Source: GBS-DC sp964451985 (GTDB taxonomy: Bacteria; Armatimonadota; Fimbriimonadia; Fimbriimonadales; GBS-DC). From it: a stretch of DNA of 37,404 nucleotides. The DNA is taken from positions 1-37,404 of the forward strand of contig CAYVKB010000018.1 in NCBI GenBank assembly GCA_964451985.1, given 5' to 3'. Below are positions 33,235 to 37,404 of this stretch, one piece after another; position 1 is the stretch's first letter; each line of letters begins with the position of its first letter. A program made the translations under genes and the position numbers. Below the pieces are notes generated by a model. It was not told the DNA's origin, made no database searches, and saw only the letters and a program-made list of their open reading frames with translations.

Positions 33235-34269
33235 TTAGCCAAGGAACGCCTCTAAGTGCGGTGGTCGCTGCAGCAACTCGCGCACTGCATTCAGTACTTC
33301 TGTACTCTGGATTGCCTCCATGCACGAGTGCGTGTCCGCGAAATGTGCGTCGGCACAGCCGTTCAAGGCAGACTTGTCGATAATGATATGCTTTTCTCCC
33401 ACTGGTCCGTACCGCCGGGCGGAGGTCGCGCCGTACAAGCCCACGACGGGCGTTCCCACTGCCGCGGCGAGGTGCGCGGGTCCCGTGTCACCACTTATCA
33501 ACGCGTCCAGCCCGCCAATCGCCACTATCAGTTCGTCCAGCGAGAGTTTGCCAGTCAGAGTGAGCGGTTTGGTCTGCATCGCGCTTTGAATGGTCTCGGC
33601 TAAGGGTATGTCGCCTGCACCGCCCAGTAGCACAATCCGCATACCCTCCTGTTGCAAGGTATCAGCGACCTGTGCATACCGATCGGGCAGCCATTGTCGC
33701 TCTGGAGAACTTGCACCTGGATTAATCCCCACCAGCGGACGCTCGCCGTGCCAGCCCGCCTGAGCCAGCTTTTCGGGCAAGCTCTGATATGCTTTCGGGT
33801 CGGGGAACAGTTCCAGACGCCAGTCGCTGGTGTCGCAGCCCAGCAACTCCACCACCTTCCTGAAGTGGTCGTTCATGTCGTGCGCGTAAGGATCCCACTC
33901 GACGCTCGAAGTGAGTAGCGTGCCGAATAGATGCTTGCGCACGCCGTACCGCTGGGGGATACGCGCAAGGAAGGTGTGGAGTGTCTTCTCGTCGCTGCGG
34001 TCTAAGATCACTGCGCGGTCGAACTTGCCCTTGTACAGGTTCCAGATACTCAGCAGTTTGCCGCGCAGCCCACGCGGGCGGATACGCACCCACACTTCGT
34101 CTACATAAGGGCAATGCCGCAGTAGCGAGTGTCCCCGCTCGCCTGCCTCGATGGTGATATGCGCTTCAGGAAACTGCCGGCGCAACGCCCGCAGCGCAGG
34201 AATCGTGTACACGATATCGCCTATCCCTGTGCGTGCAAACACGAAAATCCGTTCGCGTTTCCCTCTCAC
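33235..34269 (-). CDS. Glycosyltransferase family 9 (heptosyltransferase-like)
   Basis: 344 aa. GT9 features: RTGIGDIVYTIPALRALRRQFP (13-34), GINPGASSPERQWLPDRYAQVA and SGDTGPAHLAAAVGTPVVGLYG (about 278-299). Members such as WaaC/WaaF add heptose to LPS core, so a diderm envelope with LPS-like glycan is likely; the exact sugar is not determined. The start is GTG at 34269 with GAGGG 5 nt upstream. First gene of the glycosyltransferase operon. Confidence 0.88.
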   Translation of the reverse strand: MRGKRERIFVFARTGIGDIVYTIPALRALRRQFPEAHITIEAGERGHSLLRHCPYVDEVWVRIRPRGLRGKLLSIWNLYKGKFDRAVILDRSDEKTLHTFLARIPQRYGVRKHLFGTLLTSSVEWDPYAHDMNDHFRKVVELLGCDTSDWRLELFPDPKAYQSLPEKLAQAGWHGERPLVGINPGASSPERQWLPDRYAQVADTLQQEGMRIVLLGGAGDIPLAETIQSAMQTKPLTLTGKLSLDELIVAIGGLDALISGDTGPAHLAAAVGTPVVGLYGATSARRYGPVGEKHIIIDKSALNGCADAHFADTHSCMEAIQSTEVLNAVRELLQRPPHLEAFLG

Positions 34270-34289
34270 AATCGCCCTCGTGCAGGAAT

Positions 34290-34297
34290 AGTGTACC
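34290..34297 (-). promoter_or_regulatory. GG-extended -10 of the glycosyltransferase operon
   Basis: GGTACACT on the minus strand (TACACT 34290-34295), 20 nt before the GTG start, with a Shine-Dalgarno between. Its surroundings TATCAGGTACACTAT are identical over 15 bases to the proS promoter. Confidence 0.5.
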
Positions 34298-34401
34298 TGA
34301 TACCATAGGCAGTTAAGATTCCTCCAAACCCTGCAATCCTATTCTCAAGCAAATATTCTCCAAGTTCAAGACGTCTTTCTCAAAACCCCAGTAAAGTGGT
34401 G

Positions 34402-34407
34402 TATAAT
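34402..34407 (+). promoter_or_regulatory. Candidate -10 of the dockerin-type gene
   Basis: TATAAT about 40 nt before the ATG at 34447, giving a leader of about 30 nt that ends in a strong GAAAGGAGG. No convincing -35. The remaining 34298-34401 stretch has no visible gene. Confidence 0.5.
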
Positions 34408-34446
34408 ACAAATGCGGGGGAAACCCTGCGAAAGGAGGAACCAAAG

Positions 34447-35349
34447 ATGAGACGCTATCTGATCGGCTTCACTGCACTGCTAAGCATCAGCAGCGCCCTG
34501 GCACAGTGTCTGATTACCGACTTCGAGGGTTTCGCTCTCGGTCTCAACGGCGCAGTCCTGTTCCGTCAACCCAGCTTTTCGGGATCGACCAGCAACTTTG
34601 TGGTTACAACGGCATGCAATATCCCGAACAGCGTCTTCAATTGTGCTTTGATTTCGGATGAGCAGGTGTTTGGCGGAACGCGGTCTTTGAAAGTAGCATG
34701 GCAATTCCTAACGAATGCTAACGGCGACCCGTTTCCCAACGCCTGGCTGCGATTGACGACTTTTAACACCGCGAACAGGGGTAACCCCGCGATTAACTTC
34801 GACCATAAAGTGCGCCTGCGCCTGTATGTGCCTTCTAGCACGCCTGACTTTTATCTAACGCTGGGCGTTCGGGAAACAGGTACTAACGCTGACTGTGGGA
34901 ACAACGGCGGTACAAGCGGCGGCATCGAGTGGATTGGCGCAACGAGTGCGCAGCCCGGTCCCAACGCTCCTGTCGGAAAACTCGTCAACCAGAAAGACCA
35001 GTGGATTACTGTATCCTTCAACATTCGCTGTGAGCCTGTTCGAGGCTTTGCAGGCGCGACGGCGAATGGTCAACTACAGGGCAGCACGGGCACGGTGGAG
35101 CAGCTCGCCTTCACGCCCGTTGACCCCGCGCAGTTGGGTCCGTACATCGTCTACATCGATGATGTAGAGACTATTGCGATTCAGCCTGGTGATGTAGACG
35201 ACAACGGCTGCGTGGACGACGCCGACCTGCTACAGGTGCTGTTCGCGTTTGGCTCTGAGGGCTACAACCCCGCCGACATGAACTGCGACCAAGTGGTGGA
35301 CGACGCCGACCTGCTGATTGTGCTGTTTAACTTCGGCACCGGGTGCTGA
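34447..35349 (+). CDS. Secreted protein with C-terminal dockerin-like repeats
   Basis: 300 aa. Signal peptide MRRYLIGFTALLSISSALA (1-19), a beta-rich middle (about 20-245) I do not recognise, then two Ca-binding loops at 248-300: DVDDNGCVDDAD with LLQVLFAFG and DMNCDQVVDDAD with LLIVLFNFG, closing in GTGC. The loops follow the dockerin/EF-hand pattern and each half contains a Cys, with a third as last residue. The two halves share a 20-base DNA identity (GTGGACGACGCCGACCTGCT). No cohesin is in the window. The start at 34447 has AAAGGAGG 9 nt upstream; the longer frame would start within the leader. Confidence 0.8.
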   Translation: MRRYLIGFTALLSISSALAQCLITDFEGFALGLNGAVLFRQPSFSGSTSNFVVTTACNIPNSVFNCALISDEQVFGGTRSLKVAWQFLTNANGDPFPNAWLRLTTFNTANRGNPAINFDHKVRLRLYVPSSTPDFYLTLGVRETGTNADCGNNGGTSGGIEWIGATSAQPGPNAPVGKLVNQKDQWITVSFNIRCEPVRGFAGATANGQLQGSTGTVEQLAFTPVDPAQLGPYIVYIDDVETIAIQPGDVDDNGCVDDADLLQVLFAFGSEGYNPADMNCDQVVDDADLLIVLFNFGTGC

Positions 35350-35376
35350 TGGATTAGACACAGAGAAGAAAATGCA

Positions 35377-35410
35377 TCGAGGGCGCAGGAACCAATTCAT
35401 GCGCCCTCGA
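35377..35410. terminator. Bidirectional terminator
   Basis: Perfect 10-bp stem TCGAGGGCGC/GCGCCCTCGA with a 14-base loop between the convergent dockerin-type and DUF3137 genes. No strong T-tract. Confidence 0.65.
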
Positions 35411-35422
35411 CACTCATAACAC

Positions 35423-36412
35423 TTAGCGCTTCGTCCAAATCCGCGTGTTGAGATTGAGCTCGTTCACAACTGCCGTTGCAAAGTGCAGCTCCTCGAAATA
35501 CTGGGCAATCACGGCTGGGTCGAGCAACTTATTCGCAGGCGCGAATAGTGAGGGCGGTTCGAAGTAATTGTGCGCCGTTGGGATTGCCACGAACACACGC
35601 GAGGCGATAAACGATAGACGCACCGGCGCGTTCGTTTTCTGCCGGAACTGCACAATCCGCCGAATCAGGTTGGGCGTGAGGATATAGCGCGCCTCAATCT
35701 GGTCGGTGGAGAATACTTTGTAAAGCCGCTCGAACTCAGGGTCTTCCATCTTCACCAGTTCGCCGGGCTGGTTGCCGATTTTCGCGCTGACGCTCTGAAG
35801 CCACTGCCCAAGCCCGCCCAGCCACGACTGCTCCGTGTCGGGCAACACGAGCGTGATACCGTGGAACTCCTTGTGGAAGTCCGCACTAATGAACAGCCCC
35901 CGAAAGATAGTCACCCATCGCTCCTGACGGCGTCCTTCCCGGTCGTAGCTCACCTGACGGTACTCGGTGTGCAACTCTGAAAGGCGAATGTCGGTCTTTT
36001 CGATTTTGCCCTCGATCAAATCCTCGCCGTAGAAGCGGTCAGGGTCAGGTGAGTTGTGGAACAGCATGCTCCGCTCGTACTCGTCCCGCGAGATGTAGCG
36101 TGTGGGGTGATACTCCAGGTTCGAATTGTAGTGTTTCACCAGTTGGGTCATCACGCGCGATTTGAAGTTGCTGCGCCATCGGTTCGCTTTACTTGCGTAC
36201 ACTACGCCGATAACGATGAGCGCAATCACCAGCGGGGCGAACGCCCACGCTCCGAGCTGAAAAAGCGCGAGAGCGAGGCTGAGCAGTCCGCCAATCACCA
36301 CGCTCCAGAGCGACACCTGCGCGAACTGGTTCACTTGCTGCGTACGCTCCTGTTCCAGTCCGCGCAGGATTGGCTCCAGATTCTGTAGGGCTTCAGTGGG
36401 TGTAGTGGTCAC
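35423..36412 (-). CDS. DUF3137 family membrane protein
   Basis: 329 aa. After a short cytosolic N-terminus there are two closely spaced hydrophobic helices (about 33-75), then a large soluble domain with RSMLFHNSPDPDRFYGEDLIEG and the FRGLFISADFHKEFHG block typical of DUF3137. It is the usual genetic partner of LemA; its ATG overlaps the lemA stop (4 bp). The function of the pair is unknown; a membrane-associated role is inferred from topology. Confidence 0.85.
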   Translation of the reverse strand: MTTTPTEALQNLEPILRGLEQERTQQVNQFAQVSLWSVVIGGLLSLALALFQLGAWAFAPLVIALIVIGVVYASKANRWRSNFKSRVMTQLVKHYNSNLEYHPTRYISRDEYERSMLFHNSPDPDRFYGEDLIEGKIEKTDIRLSELHTEYRQVSYDREGRRQERWVTIFRGLFISADFHKEFHGITLVLPDTEQSWLGGLGQWLQSVSAKIGNQPGELVKMEDPEFERLYKVFSTDQIEARYILTPNLIRRIVQFRQKTNAPVRLSFIASRVFVAIPTAHNYFEPPSLFAPANKLLDPAVIAQYFEELHFATAVVNELNLNTRIWTKR

Positions 36413-36984
36413 TGCTTGAATAGTTGCGCAACGCTGGGCGTGGCGCGTTCAGCTTCCTCAGCTTCGAACACGGCACGGCGTTTCAGCCCCATCATGGACG
36501 CTATCAGGTTCGTGGGGAACATCTCGATGGCGTTGTTGTAGTCGGTCACGGCGGCGTTGTAGGTGCGTCGCGCGGCAGCGATTTGCTCTTCCACCTCGTT
36601 CAGCGAGGCTTGCAGATGCATAAAGTTTTCGTTCGCGCGCAGTTGAGGGTAGTTCTCGACGGCAATCATCAGATTGCGCAAAGCCCCCGATAGCGCGGTC
36701 TCGAGTTGCATTCGCTCGCCTTCAGGGATACCCGGGCTTAGGGCACGGCTGCGCAGCTCGGTAATCCGCTCGAGCAGCCCTCGCTCGTGCTCCATGTATT
36801 GCTTCACCGTCGCCACAAGGTTCGGAATCAGGTCATGGCGTTTCTTCAGTTGCACATCGATGCCGCTAAAGGCGTATTCCACCTGGTTCTTTTTGCCAAT
36901 CAGCGAGTTATACAGAACGGCGAACAGAATCGCTAATCCCAGCGCCGCTGCGCCGAAGCAAATAAGCCCTGTAAACATTTCCAT
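36409..36984 (-). CDS. lemA: LemA family protein
   Basis: 191 aa. One N-terminal transmembrane helix (about 5-27), followed by a long helical domain with NSLIGKKNQVEYAFSGIDVQLKKRHDLIPNLVATVKQY, the conserved LemA block, and NEVEEQIAAARRTYNAAVTDYNN. The start at 36984 has GGAGGGA upstream. It has its own GG-extended -10 box and is coupled to the DUF3137 gene. Confidence 0.95.
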   Translation of the reverse strand: MEMFTGLICFGAAALGLAILFAVLYNSLIGKKNQVEYAFSGIDVQLKKRHDLIPNLVATVKQYMEHERGLLERITELRSRALSPGIPEGERMQLETALSGALRNLMIAVENYPQLRANENFMHLQASLNEVEEQIAAARRTYNAAVTDYNNAIEMFPTNLIASMMGLKRRAVFEAEEAERATPSVAQLFKQ

Positions 36985-37026
36985 CCGTCATCCCTCCGTC
37001 CCCCGCGATGCGAGAATGTCCCACAG

Positions 37027-37034
37027 AGTTTACC
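37027..37034 (-). promoter_or_regulatory. GG-extended -10 of lemA-DUF3137
   Basis: GGTAAACT on the minus strand, about 42 nt before the lemA ATG and just downstream of the tRNA-Trp 3' end, giving a short leader with a Shine-Dalgarno. No clear -35. Confidence 0.45.
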
Positions 37035-37048
37035 ACAAACGATGTGTC

Positions 37049-37124
37049 TGGCAGGGGCGGCCGGATTCGAACCGACGACCTTCGGTTTTGGAGACCGACG
37101 CTCTGCCAGCTGAGCTACGCCCCT
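37049..37124 (-). tRNA. tRNA-Trp (anticodon CCA)
   Basis: Acceptor AGGGGCG/CGCCCCT, D stem GCTC/GAGC, anticodon stem TCGGT/ACCGA around loop CTCCAAA (CCA), T arm GTCGG-TTCGAAT-CCGGC, discriminator G and encoded CCA. It sits in the usual order after rpmG. Confidence 0.95.
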
Positions 37125-37134
37125 ATGTTGGTCG

Positions 37135-37299
37135 TTACTTCGATTCGCGATGCACTACGTGCTTTCGGCAGCGCGGGCAATACTTCTTCAGTTCCAGTCG
37201 ATCGCGCTGCTTCTCGCGGTGCTTCGTCGTCGTGTAGTTGCGGTCTTTGCACTCGGTGCAAGCCAGCACGATAATCACACGCTTACTGACGGTTGCCAT
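37135..37299 (-). CDS. rpmG: 50S ribosomal protein L33
   Basis: 54 aa. Reads MATVSKRVIIVLACTECKDR at the start, with CxxC pairs at 14-17 and 41-44 (CTEC, CPRC) forming the zinc site of this L33 type, and ends in HVVHRESK. The ATG at 37299 has AAGGAGG 8-9 nt upstream. Lies between tuf and trnW on the same strand, as in many bacteria. Confidence 0.95.
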   Translation of the reverse strand: MATVSKRVIIVLACTECKDRNYTTTKHREKQRDRLELKKYCPRCRKHVVHRESK

Positions 37300-37315
37300 C
37301 GTTTAGTACCTCCTT

Positions 37316-37342
37316 GTGGGGGCGGAGGTTCCCGCCCCCCAC
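37316..37342 (-). promoter_or_regulatory. Hairpin in the tuf-rpmG spacer
   Basis: GTGGGGGCGG paired with CCGCCCCCCAC with one bulge, immediately before the rpmG Shine-Dalgarno. No T-tract, so processing or partial termination is more likely than a full stop of transcription. Confidence 0.4.
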
Positions 37343-37349
37343 GACGCGG

Positions 37350-37404
37350 TTAGTCCAGCATCTCCGTGACGACGCCCGCGCCCACCGTGCGACCGCCCTC
37401 GCGA
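37350..37404 (-). CDS. tuf: Elongation factor Tu, 3' end (partial)
   Basis: The last 17 residues, reading EGGRTVGAGVVTEMLD at the C-terminus, match the end of EF-Tu. The gene continues past the window. It delivers aminoacyl-tRNA to the ribosome. Upstream of rpmG and trnW in the same direction. Confidence 0.9.
   Translation of the reverse strand, partial: REGGRTVGAGVVTEMLD

Overview
The window looks like a scaffold from a member of the Armatimonadota (former OP10), probably assembled from a metagenome. Three things support this. There is a DUF1559-type prepilin with the H-X9-DG motif and an 'FPVFAQARESARSASCLSNL'-like mature N-terminus, a form I associate with this phylum. Outer-membrane barrels, a GT9 heptosyltransferase-like enzyme and a B12-dependent ribonucleotide reductase point to a diderm. 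A run of 100 N at 31703-31802 is flanked by an identical 55-base sequence, a typical assembler k-mer overlap. The phylum assignment is inference; no rRNA is present.

Layout. 138-4338 (minus): tRNA-Gly, a UvrA cut to its first 251 residues, deoB, a NamZ/DUF1343 muramidase-like gene and a helix-hairpin-helix glycosylase-like gene. 4455-7758 (minus): proS, a 220-bp MITE-like element with perfect 15-bp terminal inverted repeats, and a GH140-like glycosidase. 7847-9931: prepilin, a beta-barrel protein and a cysteine-rich secreted protein. 9950-12316 (plus): MFS transporter and zinc alcohol dehydrogenase. 12291-13710 (minus): a GerMN-domain protein and a double-FHA protein. 13746-17199 (plus): Uma2 nuclease-like protein, then barrel, lipoprotein, zinc ribbon and DapA-like aldolase in tight array. 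17208-21468 (minus): FAD oxidoreductase, metallophosphatase-cytochrome c fusion and an (alpha/alpha)6-type protein. 21514-27682 (plus): LON-domain protein, RlmI-like methyltransferase, acyl-CoA ligase, and a secreted glycosidase-like protein whose 5' end lies in a second copy of the MITE-like repeat. 27686-31021 (minus): nrdR-nrdJ. 31252-34269 (minus): surface-glycan glycosyltransferases, one broken. 34447-35349 (plus): secreted protein with a C-terminal dockerin-like repeat. 35423-37404 (minus): DUF3137, lemA, tRNA-Trp, rpmG and the 3' end of tuf.

The most consistent unexplained signal is regulatory. Eleven transcription units, including both members of two divergent pairs, have a -10 box directly preceded by GG (GGTAYACT-like). 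In seven of these the start codon lies only 6-9 nt past the -10, which predicts leaderless mRNAs. Other genes (nrdR-nrdJ, the dockerin-like protein, the cytochrome) instead have TATAAT boxes, leaders and strong Shine-Dalgarno sites. nrdR-nrdJ has a perfect TTGACA-17-TATAAT promoter overlapped by a palindrome and followed by a hairpin beginning at the predicted first transcribed base. No complete defence or mobile gene system was found; the candidates for novelty are the promoter class, the MITE-like family, the truncated uvrA behind a tRNA, and several lineage-specific protein architectures.
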